Assembly: GCF_018282115.1 (NCBI RefSeq) | Contig: NZ_CP054306.1 | Location: 1,225,488-1,289,487 of the forward strand | Origin: Synechocystis sp. PCC 7338 | Lineage (GTDB): Bacteria > Cyanobacteriota > Cyanobacteriia > Cyanobacteriales > Microcystaceae | Length of the DNA: 64,000 nucleotides | Reading direction: 5' to 3' | Notes under the pieces: model-generated | Seen by the model: the letters and a program-made list of their open reading frames with translations, nothing else | What the model was told of the DNA's origin: nothing | Database searches by the model: none | In this document: in pieces, positions 54,237 through 61,912 of the stretch | Layout: the number at the start of each line of letters is the position of its first letter | Position numbering within the stretch: position 1 is the stretch's first letter | Position numbers and translations under genes: made by a program

Positions 54237-54677
54237 TTAATTAAATTTTTGTTTAACAATAATTTTCATAATTTTCAACAATAAAGCTAAATCCTGATCC
54301 TTGGCAAAAACTCCATCAATTTGGGGCAGATAACTGCGAGCTTGCAACGTGATCTGACTGTCGGCATAATCCGTAATTAGGAGCAGGGCTGGCGGTTTAG
54401 CAGACAAGTTTTTGATAATGGTAATTAAATCTAAAGTAGCTGAAATATCAATTGGTTCATATCTAATACCGCAACCAACTAGGACAGAGTGATATTCTCC
54501 AATGTCAATGCGGTTAAATAGAATATCCTGGAAGTTGATGGCAGAAATTTCAAAATTTGGGCATAAAAACCGCTTGACTGATTGATACCATTGCCGATCC
54601 ATTTCTAGGATACCAATCTTTGCCCTCGCTTTTTTGCGGGACGGGGCAGATGATTTTTTACCAGCTAGTTTCAGCAT
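54237..54677 (-). CDS. Degenerate receiver-like protein between cpcG2 and ccaS
   Basis: The protein has 146 residues. A basic N-terminus (SSAPSRKKARAK) precedes a CheY-like alternation of strands and helices: IGILEMDRQWYQSVKRFL, SVLVGCGIRY, LLLITDYADS and IDGVFAKDQD. The phospho-acceptor Asp expected at the end of the third strand is replaced (SVLVGCG), so it should not be phosphorylated; the Thr and Lys positions look kept. It lies 27 bases before ccaS and ~190 after cpcG2. A regulatory or adaptor role in light signalling is inferred from position only. Confidence 0.75.
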   Translation of the reverse strand: MLKLAGKKSSAPSRKKARAKIGILEMDRQWYQSVKRFLCPNFEISAINFQDILFNRIDIGEYHSVLVGCGIRYEPIDISATLDLITIIKNLSAKPPALLLITDYADSQITLQARSYLPQIDGVFAKDQDLALLLKIMKIIVKQKFN

Positions 54678-54863
54678 TAAATTCTGGTCTCAAATACAAA
54701 GTCTGCAAAGTCTCGAAGCATTAAATCCAGAGAACAGATAATTAAGCCCCGAAATATTCCTAGCAAAAACTACTGGCTGTTAAACTGCCTAAGTCCCCCT
54801 ATGGAGGGGGATTGATCGGTATAAATTTTTTCAGCCCTAAGCTCTGCTGTGACATCGAAAAAA

Positions 54864-55613
54864 CTACAGTCCGATGATGCCCCAGGCACTAAGGGCAACG
54901 GCAACTACCCCCAAACTCACCAATGCTCCTCCGGCATAAAGAACCACTTTCCCGGCTAAATAAACCCCAGCGGGATAGGGTTGCTTTTGCCATTCCCAAC
55001 GGTAGGTTAGGGGAGCTTGATTACAGAAGTAACCGATCGCCTCTAGTTTTTCCCGATGATCAGCACCGTAACGGGGCATGCGGGCAAAGGGTAACTCACC
55101 ACTGACTCGTTGGGGCAGAATGCGCCGCCGTTGATAGGGCACGGTGTCATAGCCAAAGTTTTCCAGATATTCCTCACTATTGACCAGTTCATTGATGAAG
55201 CCGGGTAACCCCTTGGTGGCAATCACAATGGACCAAGCAATTTTTTCTTCTTCACTATAAACATCTCGACCCAATAATCGTTGAATACACATTTGTGCAA
55301 AACGATAGTTATTATTTGCTTCAAAATTACGGCGACGAAAGCTATCGGAAATAGCCAAACCACGGATAAAATCCCTTACGGTAATTTGCTGATTTTTTAA
55401 TTGGGATTCCAAGGCAATCTGCCGATTACTTTGAATCATTTGTTGCTCATTGAATACCTGACGATAGGCCGCGGCAATCAGATTATCCATGTCCGAGGGG
55501 GAAAGGCTGTCCTCCGTGGTGAAAATATGGGCGTGTTCATCTCCAGAGACTTCGTAGTTGGCAACCCGTTGATTCTGACTAACGGGGGAATAGGCAATTA
55601 AAGGCAGTGTCAT
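54864..55613 (-). CDS. cpcG2: Phycobilisome rod linker CpcG2 (CpcL)
   Basis: The protein has 249 residues. It has the PBS linker domain (~15-190; [56 protein letters not shown]) and, instead of a core-binding end, a C-terminal membrane helix ([20 protein letters not shown]). That layout defines CpcG2/CpcL, which builds rod-only phycobilisomes that feed photosystem I and the NDH-1 supercomplex. Expression rises under green light through CcaS/CcaR, and the G-box lies ~110 bases upstream. Confidence 0.96.
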   Translation of the reverse strand: MTLPLIAYSPVSQNQRVANYEVSGDEHAHIFTTEDSLSPSDMDNLIAAAYRQVFNEQQMIQSNRQIALESQLKNQQITVRDFIRGLAISDSFRRRNFEANNNYRFAQMCIQRLLGRDVYSEEEKIAWSIVIATKGLPGFINELVNSEEYLENFGYDTVPYQRRRILPQRVSGELPFARMPRYGADHREKLEAIGYFCNQAPLTYRWEWQKQPYPAGVYLAGKVVLYAGGALVSLGVVAVALSAWGIIGL

Positions 55614-55723
55614 AGATAAAGTTAGTTATTAAGCTTAAAAGTTGATCAATGCCCAGCCAATGACTGGTATGTGTTGGTATCAAAAATGCAATCCTAACAA
55701 AGTGAAGCAGAAGAAAAGGGGGA

Positions 55724-55747
55724 GAAAGTCGTAAAGAAATCGGAAAG
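55724..55747 (-). promoter_or_regulatory. CcaR-binding G-box of cpcG2
   Basis: On the minus strand the site starts CTTTCCGATTT and ends TTTACGACTTTC, which matches the CcaR-binding G-box described for the cpcG2 promoter of PCC 6803: two imperfect direct repeats (CTTTCCGATTT and CTTTACGACTT). A -10-like TAGGAT lies downstream at 55696-55691. Confidence 0.9.
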
Positions 55748-55851
55748 TTAGCTTATTTGTTTGAAACTGTTACATTTCGCAACATGAATTAACCCAGACC
55801 CGTTCACCCCTTCAGGTAAGCTGAGGTTGATAGAGAAAAGCACAATGGGCC

Positions 55852-56556
55852 ATGAGAATTCTTTTAGTGGAAGATGATTTGCCGCTGGCGGAAACCCTGG
55901 CAGAGGCATTGAGCGATCAGCTTTACACTGTTGACATTGCCCCCGACGCTTCCTTGGCCTGGGACTATGCTGCCCGACTGGAATATGACCTGGTTATTTT
56001 GGATGTGATGTTGCCGGAGTTGGACGGGATTGCACTCTGCCAAAAATGGCGATCGCACGGTTATTTAATGCCAATTTTAATGATGACAGCCAGGGATACC
56101 ATCAACGATAAAATCACCGGTTTAGATGCCGGAGCCGATGACTATGTGATCAAGCCGGTGGATTTAGGAGAATTATTCGCCAGGGTGCGGGCTTTGTTGC
56201 GTCGGGGTTGTGCAACGTGTCAACCAATTTTGGAATGGGGACCGATCAAGCTGGATCCAAGCACCTATGAAGTTAGTTACGATGACGAGATTTTGCCCTT
56301 GACCCGCAAGGAATACAGTATTCTCGAACTGCTACTCCGCAATGGTCGTCGGGTTCTGAGTCGGAGCATGATTATCGATAGCATTTGGAAGTTGGAGAGT
56401 CCCCCGGAGGAAGATACGGTTAAGGTGCATGTGCGGAGTTTGCGGCAAAAATTGAAAAGTGCTGGTTTATCAGCAGATCTAATTGAAACGGTTCATGGCA
56501 TTGGGTATCGTCTTGCCAATTTGGCGGAAAAGCCTTTGTGTCAAGGGAAAAACTAG
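55852..56556 (+). CDS. ccaR: CcaR OmpR-family response regulator
   Basis: The protein has 234 residues. The receiver domain has the acidic pair E7-D8-D9, phospho-acceptor D51 (YDLVILDVMLPELDG), the Thr in MMTARDT and the Lys in VIKPVD. The OmpR winged-helix DNA-binding domain follows (LTRKEYSILELLLRNG and DTVKVHVRSLRQKL). CcaR is phosphorylated by CcaS and activates cpcG2. It is divergent from cpcG2 and shares the ~240-base intergenic region with the G-box. Confidence 0.95.
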   Translation: MRILLVEDDLPLAETLAEALSDQLYTVDIAPDASLAWDYAARLEYDLVILDVMLPELDGIALCQKWRSHGYLMPILMMTARDTINDKITGLDAGADDYVIKPVDLGELFARVRALLRRGCATCQPILEWGPIKLDPSTYEVSYDDEILPLTRKEYSILELLLRNGRRVLSRSMIIDSIWKLESPPEEDTVKVHVRSLRQKLKSAGLSADLIETVHGIGYRLANLAEKPLCQGKN

Positions 56557-56589
56557 TCCAGAAAACCAGGTTCCCCATGAGAAATTCAT

Positions 56590-58179
56590 TTAATCTCTTT
56601 TCTGAGTCGGTGTTACCTGAGATAAATCCTGGGGATCAAAATAGTTTCTTTTGCCGTAGGGCGCTAGGGCTTTGAGCACTTCCCGGCCATAACTGCGGGA
56701 ATTGACCCGGTCATCGAGGATGGCTAACCAGCCCCCGGACTCCCTGAGGGGTAACACTGCCTGCTGTAAATCTTTCAATGCCACCGGCAGTAAATAGTCC
56801 CGGAACCAGTCTTGGTGGTGGCGTTTGTGGTGTTGTACTCGTTTGGCCACCAGGGGATTTTCCAGGGAGGGAATGGGTAAAGTGCCTAAAATCAGCAGGG
56901 CCGGTGGGGGAAACCGTTCCCTTTGGGCGCACCAGTATTGCCAACCTGCCACTAAAATGCCAGGAGCAAAGCTGGGGGTGGGTTCCACTTTAACTCCAGA
57001 GCCTAATTTTGCCGCCAGTTGGCTGCCCAGTTGAGCTTTGAGCGGTAGATCGTCGAGCAAAATCACCACAAAGCTGTCCGGTTGCACGGCGATGATTTCC
57101 GTCAAAATACGTTCAATTTCCGTTAGTAGGGTGGTTTGGAAGGCTGGGGTATTGGGTAAAGGTAGGCGATCGGGTAGGTAAATGGTTAGGGCATCCTGCA
57201 GACGGTGGGGCGAAAATTTCAAGCACAGTAAATTTTCTAAACCCAAAGTTTTGCAATAGGTGGGGGCGGTTTTCTCAGCGTCTAAAAAACTGCCGATGAG
57301 CACAAAGGCGGCTTGATGGCTTTCCTGGCCTCCATCACCACAATCTCCCCGACCTTGATCGGAGCTTTGCCAAATTGGTTGTAGCCAGGGTTGTACGTTG
57401 ACTGGACTGACGTGGAGACTAATTTTGCCCTGCTGTCGATCCACTTCGGCCCAGAGGAGATGGTTGTCGGTTTGTTCTTGCCAAAACTGCCAGAATTGCT
57501 GAATTTTGTTGGTATTTTGCTGTTTAGCTCCATTTTTAAACTGGCTGTTGGCTAATTGTTCTATCACCGCTTGTTTGAGGTCCTGGATTTCTTCGCCATC
57601 AAGGGGATAAAAACCATGGGGATTGACGGGGCGAGCAAAGAGGGACTGACTGAGTCGACTCCAGTGGGTTAGAACTTGGTCTTGACCCTGGGGGGTTTGG
57701 GCAAAAAGGGGTTGGAGGGTGTTCCAATCTAGGTGATGGGAAAGAAAATCCCTTGTCCAATCTTCTAAATGTTCCACCTGTTCGATCGCCGTTAAGGCGG
57801 GGGCCGTATGGGGTAATGACCCTAAATTTTCCTGTAACCATTGATCCGGAGTAACAATGTCTGGCCAGGTGATGACTAAATCGGGGTCATTGCTTTGTAG
57901 GGCCATGTGCAAAGCCGGCAAAATAACTGTTTCCAAATCCCGCTTACGTTTGGGGGTAGTGACTAAACGAACGGGCTGATCACTGAGCAAGCAGGGCAAT
58001 AAATAACTAGGGCCGTAGGTGGGGGGCAAACAACCGGTTTGGATCAGGGCCGAGCGCCGTAGTCGTAGGGCCCTAGAAACTAAACGACCCATGGTCAACG
58101 AATGGGGCCAGGGGGGAATGGTTTGTTGGCGCTGCTGGGCTTTGAGCAGGTGGTGAACTTGGGTTTCGAGTAGTCCCAT
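56590..58179 (-). CDS. DinG/XPD-like helicase homologue lacking a normal Walker A
   Basis: The protein has 529 residues from ATG 58179 (551 from 58245). The C-terminal half has the DinG helicase pattern (ALLILGTLPIPSLENPLV, then SGGWLAILDDRVNSRSYGREVLKAL). The N-terminal region aligns with helicase domain 1, but where GTGTGKS is expected there is GCLPPTYGP (residues 71-79 from the upstream ATG). The iron-sulfur Cys cluster is not evident. ATP hydrolysis is therefore doubtful. ATG 58179 leaves an 80-base gap for the divergent psb28 promoter and is preferred. Confidence 0.75.
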   Translation of the reverse strand: MGLLETQVHHLLKAQQRQQTIPPWPHSLTMGRLVSRALRLRRSALIQTGCLPPTYGPSYLLPCLLSDQPVRLVTTPKRKRDLETVILPALHMALQSNDPDLVITWPDIVTPDQWLQENLGSLPHTAPALTAIEQVEHLEDWTRDFLSHHLDWNTLQPLFAQTPQGQDQVLTHWSRLSQSLFARPVNPHGFYPLDGEEIQDLKQAVIEQLANSQFKNGAKQQNTNKIQQFWQFWQEQTDNHLLWAEVDRQQGKISLHVSPVNVQPWLQPIWQSSDQGRGDCGDGGQESHQAAFVLIGSFLDAEKTAPTYCKTLGLENLLCLKFSPHRLQDALTIYLPDRLPLPNTPAFQTTLLTEIERILTEIIAVQPDSFVVILLDDLPLKAQLGSQLAAKLGSGVKVEPTPSFAPGILVAGWQYWCAQRERFPPPALLILGTLPIPSLENPLVAKRVQHHKRHHQDWFRDYLLPVALKDLQQAVLPLRESGGWLAILDDRVNSRSYGREVLKALAPYGKRNYFDPQDLSQVTPTQKRD

Positions 58180-58259
58180 GGGGGTGTTTTTTCGGCCACT
58201 ACCGGGATCTATGCCATGATGGGGAGTTAACGAAATTAATGTCATTAAGGTAAAAAAAC

Positions 58260-58598
58260 ATGGCTGAAATTCAATTTTCCAAGGGAGTTGCAGAAACCGT
58301 TGTCCCAGAGGTGCGCCTCAGTAAATCTAAAAATGGGCAGTCCGGCATGGCAAAATTCTATTTCTTGGAACCGACAATTCTAGCGAAAGAAAGCACCGAT
58401 GATATTACCGGCATGTATTTAATCGACGATGAAGGGGAAATTATCACCAGAGAAGTAAAGGGCAAATTTATCAATGGCCGTCCCACGGCGATCGAAGCTA
58501 CGGTGATCCTCAACTCCCAACCGGAATGGGACCGATTTATGCGCTTTATGGAGCGCTACGGCGCTGAAAATGGCCTAGGTTTTTCCAAATCTGAATAA
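58260..58598 (+). CDS. psb28: Photosystem II assembly factor Psb28
   Basis: Psb28 binds early photosystem II assembly intermediates at the CP47/cytochrome b559 side and protects them during assembly and repair; it is not part of mature PSII. The 112-residue sequence is typical: [32 protein letters not shown] and [16 protein letters not shown]. Its length and sequence correspond to Psb28-1 of PCC 6803. The DUF4336 gene follows after ~30 bases. Confidence 0.96.
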   Translation: MAEIQFSKGVAETVVPEVRLSKSKNGQSGMAKFYFLEPTILAKESTDDITGMYLIDDEGEIITREVKGKFINGRPTAIEATVILNSQPEWDRFMRFMERYGAENGLGFSKSE

Positions 58599-58628
58599 TT
58601 TTTCAATTTTTCATCCTCCTCGGTGACG

Positions 58629-59843
58629 ATGCGGCAGTCCTTTTCCCGATCTTCCCAATCCAGTCCTAGTCAGACCTGGCCCTACTGGTATCTGGTGCCC
58701 ATTTATCCCTACAGCCAAAGGCAAACTTTGTTGCGGGAAGTGGTGCCGGACACCATTTGGGTTTTGGAGCAAGTGCAGGGAATTTTTTATGTGGTAGTAC
58801 CCATCCGCATGACGGTGGTGCGCTTAAATACGGGGGGACTGCTAATTTACGCCCCCATCGCTCCCACGGAAGAATGTTTGCAATTGTTGGGGCAACTAAC
58901 GGCCAAGTATGGCCCAGTTAAATATATTATCCTACCCACCATTTCTGGGTTAGAACATAAGGCCAATGTACCGTCCCTAGCCCGCCATTGTCCAGAAGCA
59001 ACGGTGTATGTGGCCCCAGGACAGTGGAGTTTTCCCCTTAATTTGCCCCTCACTTGGTTAGGATTTCCAGGCGATCGGACTAAAATCTTGCCCGCTGACA
59101 GTAGCGAAACTCCCTTTGCGGGGGAATTTGATTACGCTTACCTCGGGCCGTTGGATTTACGCCTGGGCAAATTTGGCGAGGTGGCTTTTTTCCATTGGTC
59201 TAGTCATACTTTGCTGGTGACGGATACCCTGTTGGTTTTGTCGGAAAATCCCCCCTCAGTGTTGGAACTAGACCCCACCCCCCTAATGTTCCATGCCAGG
59301 GATAAAGCTGGCGATCGCCTGGAAGATAATCTCGCTAATCGGGCTAAAGGATGGCAACGCATTTGTTTATTTGCCCTCTATTTCCAAGCCAGCACCCTAG
59401 AAGTCCCCAATTGGAACCAGGTGTGGCAAGAAGCGAAACAAGTTGGCGCACCGCATAGCGGATCTCTGCGAGATCGCCGTCGGGAAAATTATTTTGGTTT
59501 GTACCCATTTCGGTGGCGGAAAGATTGGCAAAACACTTTTCAAACCCTGTGGGGCGGCGGCAAAGTCCGAGTAGCCCCCATTTTGCAAGAGCTAATTCTC
59601 AACCGCGAACCGGAAGCTGTATGGCAATGGGTAGAAAAAATTACTAGCTGGCCCGTGGAAACCCTCATTCCCTGCCACTTTTCAGCGCCAGTGGCTACCA
59701 ATGGAGAACAAGTCCGCCAAGCGTTTAGCTTTTTGCAAAAATCTCCCCCGGAGGAGGCAATCTTGCCTCAAGAAGATCGGCAAATCCTGCAACGCATTGA
59801 CCAATTCCTGGTACGTTGGCGCATTACCCCACCCTCAAGTTGA
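58629..59843 (+). CDS. DUF4336 family protein (metallo-hydrolase-like)
   Basis: The protein has 404 residues and belongs to DUF4336, a cyanobacterial/plastid family with a metallo-beta-lactamase-like fold. Motifs include YVVVPIRMTVVRLNTGGLLI, IILPTISGLEHKANVPSLA, the VAPGQWSFPLNLP strand and LLVTDTLLVLSENPP. The usual HxHxDH motif is changed here (SGLEHKA), so metal hydrolysis is uncertain. ATG 58629 is chosen over GTG 58623. It may be cotranscribed with psb28. Confidence 0.85.
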   Translation: MRQSFSRSSQSSPSQTWPYWYLVPIYPYSQRQTLLREVVPDTIWVLEQVQGIFYVVVPIRMTVVRLNTGGLLIYAPIAPTEECLQLLGQLTAKYGPVKYIILPTISGLEHKANVPSLARHCPEATVYVAPGQWSFPLNLPLTWLGFPGDRTKILPADSSETPFAGEFDYAYLGPLDLRLGKFGEVAFFHWSSHTLLVTDTLLVLSENPPSVLELDPTPLMFHARDKAGDRLEDNLANRAKGWQRICLFALYFQASTLEVPNWNQVWQEAKQVGAPHSGSLRDRRRENYFGLYPFRWRKDWQNTFQTLWGGGKVRVAPILQELILNREPEAVWQWVEKITSWPVETLIPCHFSAPVATNGEQVRQAFSFLQKSPPEEAILPQEDRQILQRIDQFLVRWRITPPSS

Positions 59844-59938
59844 TCAATAAATATAAGCCGATCAATATAAATAGAAATAACAGTTAGAATTTAAAAAATT
59901 AATTAACATAAGTAATACATTTTATAAGAACGAATCAA

Positions 59939-61024
59939 ATGAGTACTGTTGAATATAAAAAGACGTTTTTTAAAATCGCGGATTTTGTGTCTTGGCAAAA
60001 AGAAAAAACATTAGTGCTGTCTCCTAAATTTCAAAGAAGATCTGTTTGGAGTTCAGGTGCAAAATCTTACTTAATAGACACTATCGTAAGAAATCTTCCC
60101 ATTCCTATTATTTTTTTAAGAGATCTTCCCGTAGATTTAGATACATTAAAAGCAGTCCGTGAAGTTGTTGATGGACAACAAAGACTGAGAACTGTTTTGA
60201 GTTTTGTGGTACCAAGTTTGTTGGATGATTATAATCCTAAAAATGATGATTTTACGGTGCAAAAAAATCATAACCCAGAAATAGCAGGGAAATCATTTCA
60301 AAACCTTGACAATGAAATCAAACAGACTATTCTGGATTATGAATTTAGTGTCCATATTTTGTCACCACGAATGGATGATAGAGAAGTAATTGAAATATTT
60401 CGCAGAATGAACTCTATTTACTATAAGCTTAATGACCAAGAATTAAGAAATTCTCAGTATTTTGGTGATTTTAAAACACTTGCGTATAATTTAGCCACAG
60501 AATCTCTCGATTATTGGAGGAGATGGAATGTATATGATGACGATGACATTGCTCGAATGAAAGAGGTTAAGTTAACTTCTGAGATTATAATTATGATGAT
60601 TACCAAGGATTTAGAATCTAGCAGTAAATCAAAAATTGATAATTTTTATAAGAAATACGATTCAGTGTTGCCCCAAAAAGGGGAAATATATAATAATTTT
60701 CATTTAACAATGAGGATAATTAATGATGGTTTTAAGGATTTTTTACCTTCATCAATATTTTCTCAGCAAACTAAAATATATGTTTTTTTTGCCTTAATTT
60801 ATCATCTTGTTTTTGGATTAAATGACTATCCTAAAATTACTCGCTCATGTCGGCAACTTTCTCAAGACAATGTGCAAAAAATAAAGAAGGTATGCAATGA
60901 GCTACAGCACAATAAAAATGAAATTGAAATTGATTCCAAAGTTATTAAAGCAGTAAATTCCCGAAGACAATCAATTACTGAGAGAACGGTAATTTTTGAA
61001 TATTTAATTAATAAAATTATTTAA
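59939..61024 (+). CDS. DUF262 (ParB/GmrSD-like) protein
   Basis: The protein has 361 residues. The N-terminal ParB/Srx-like fold shows KFQRRSVWS (~30-38), YLIDTIVRNLPIPIIFLRD and the diagnostic DGQQR at 78-82, the motif used by GmrSD-type defence proteins for nucleotide binding or hydrolysis. A helical C-terminal region follows; the C-terminal HNH of full GmrSD-type proteins is absent. The gene is AT-rich and HIP1-free, unlike its left neighbour. The HEPN gene starts 42 bases after it, so the two look like one unit. Confidence 0.85.
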   Translation: MSTVEYKKTFFKIADFVSWQKEKTLVLSPKFQRRSVWSSGAKSYLIDTIVRNLPIPIIFLRDLPVDLDTLKAVREVVDGQQRLRTVLSFVVPSLLDDYNPKNDDFTVQKNHNPEIAGKSFQNLDNEIKQTILDYEFSVHILSPRMDDREVIEIFRRMNSIYYKLNDQELRNSQYFGDFKTLAYNLATESLDYWRRWNVYDDDDIARMKEVKLTSEIIIMMITKDLESSSKSKIDNFYKKYDSVLPQKGEIYNNFHLTMRIINDGFKDFLPSSIFSQQTKIYVFFALIYHLVFGLNDYPKITRSCRQLSQDNVQKIKKVCNELQHNKNEIEIDSKVIKAVNSRRQSITERTVIFEYLINKII

Positions 61025-61066
61025 TTCAAAGCAAGGCTAATTTTGTAAATGTATTTTTAGATTTCT

Positions 61067-61684
61067 ATGCCTCGAAAAGCGAATAAATTATTAGATGATT
61101 TTAAGCAAAAAGTGAGGTCAAAAGAGCTTGTTCGTTGTAAAATGGAAGAGTTGTTAGTTTCTCAAAATATCAAAGAAACTGATATTTTGTTTATTTACGA
61201 TGGATTATTCTTGAATTTATTTACAGATTTTGAGAAATTTATTGAAGACTTATTCTTTGGGCTAATTAAAGGAAGTATTTATATTGAAGGTAAAAGTATT
61301 AGTAGTATTCGTAAAGTTAAAATTTCTCCCCAAGAAGAGATAGAATTAGTTGTTTTAAGTGGAAAAGACTATCTTGATTGGCTACCGTATGATCATACAA
61401 AAAAAAGAGCAGAGATTTTTTTAAATGATGGATACCCCTTTACTAAATTAAATGAAAATCAAATACGTGTAATGGGAGAATATCATAAAATTAGAAATGC
61501 AATTGCCCACAAAAGTCTTAAAGCTCAAAAGCAATTTATGAAAATCATACAAAATCGACCTTTGTTACCTACAGAGAAAAATCCATCGGGATATTTAAGA
61601 AGTAAAGGGAGTGGAGAGATGACGCAATATGAAATCGCAGCCAGGGAATTAGTCAAAATTGCAAACGACCTATGCAAAGTGTAA
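61067..61684 (+). CDS. HEPN-domain protein paired with DUF262
   Basis: The protein has 205 residues and is mostly helical. YHKIRNAIAHKSLKA contains the HEPN ribonuclease signature Rx4-6H (R143 and H148, RNAIAH). The preceding segment FLNLFTDFEKFIEDLFFGLI is typical of the MAE_28990-like HEPN proteins. HEPN proteins with this motif are RNases in toxin-antitoxin and phage-defence systems. The gene follows the DUF262 gene in the same AT-rich island. Family assignment is by motif and pattern only. Confidence 0.78.
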   Translation: MPRKANKLLDDFKQKVRSKELVRCKMEELLVSQNIKETDILFIYDGLFLNLFTDFEKFIEDLFFGLIKGSIYIEGKSISSIRKVKISPQEEIELVVLSGKDYLDWLPYDHTKKRAEIFLNDGYPFTKLNENQIRVMGEYHKIRNAIAHKSLKAQKQFMKIIQNRPLLPTEKNPSGYLRSKGSGEMTQYEIAARELVKIANDLCKV

Positions 61685-61912
61685 CGCAAGTCCTTTAGAG
61701 TAACAAAATGATAAGATGTACAACTTATGGGAAAAATTAATTAAAAAGACTGAGAATAAACATCCGTCAGGGCTTAGAATACCAAGACAATTGCGTAGGC
61801 TGGTTTACCATGGCAATCTTATAGATAATTCTTCCTAAGACTTTTCGTGGTGATTCTCCAGATCCTTAATTAGAGTGCGAATTGCCCAAGTCATAGCCTT
61901 GGCTGAGTCTTC

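Noticed and set aside
61835-61912. Short minus-strand frame continuing after the ABC exporter stop codon
   Set aside because: It reads about 25 sensible-looking residues in the same frame, but there is no family evidence for a longer exporter or for readthrough.
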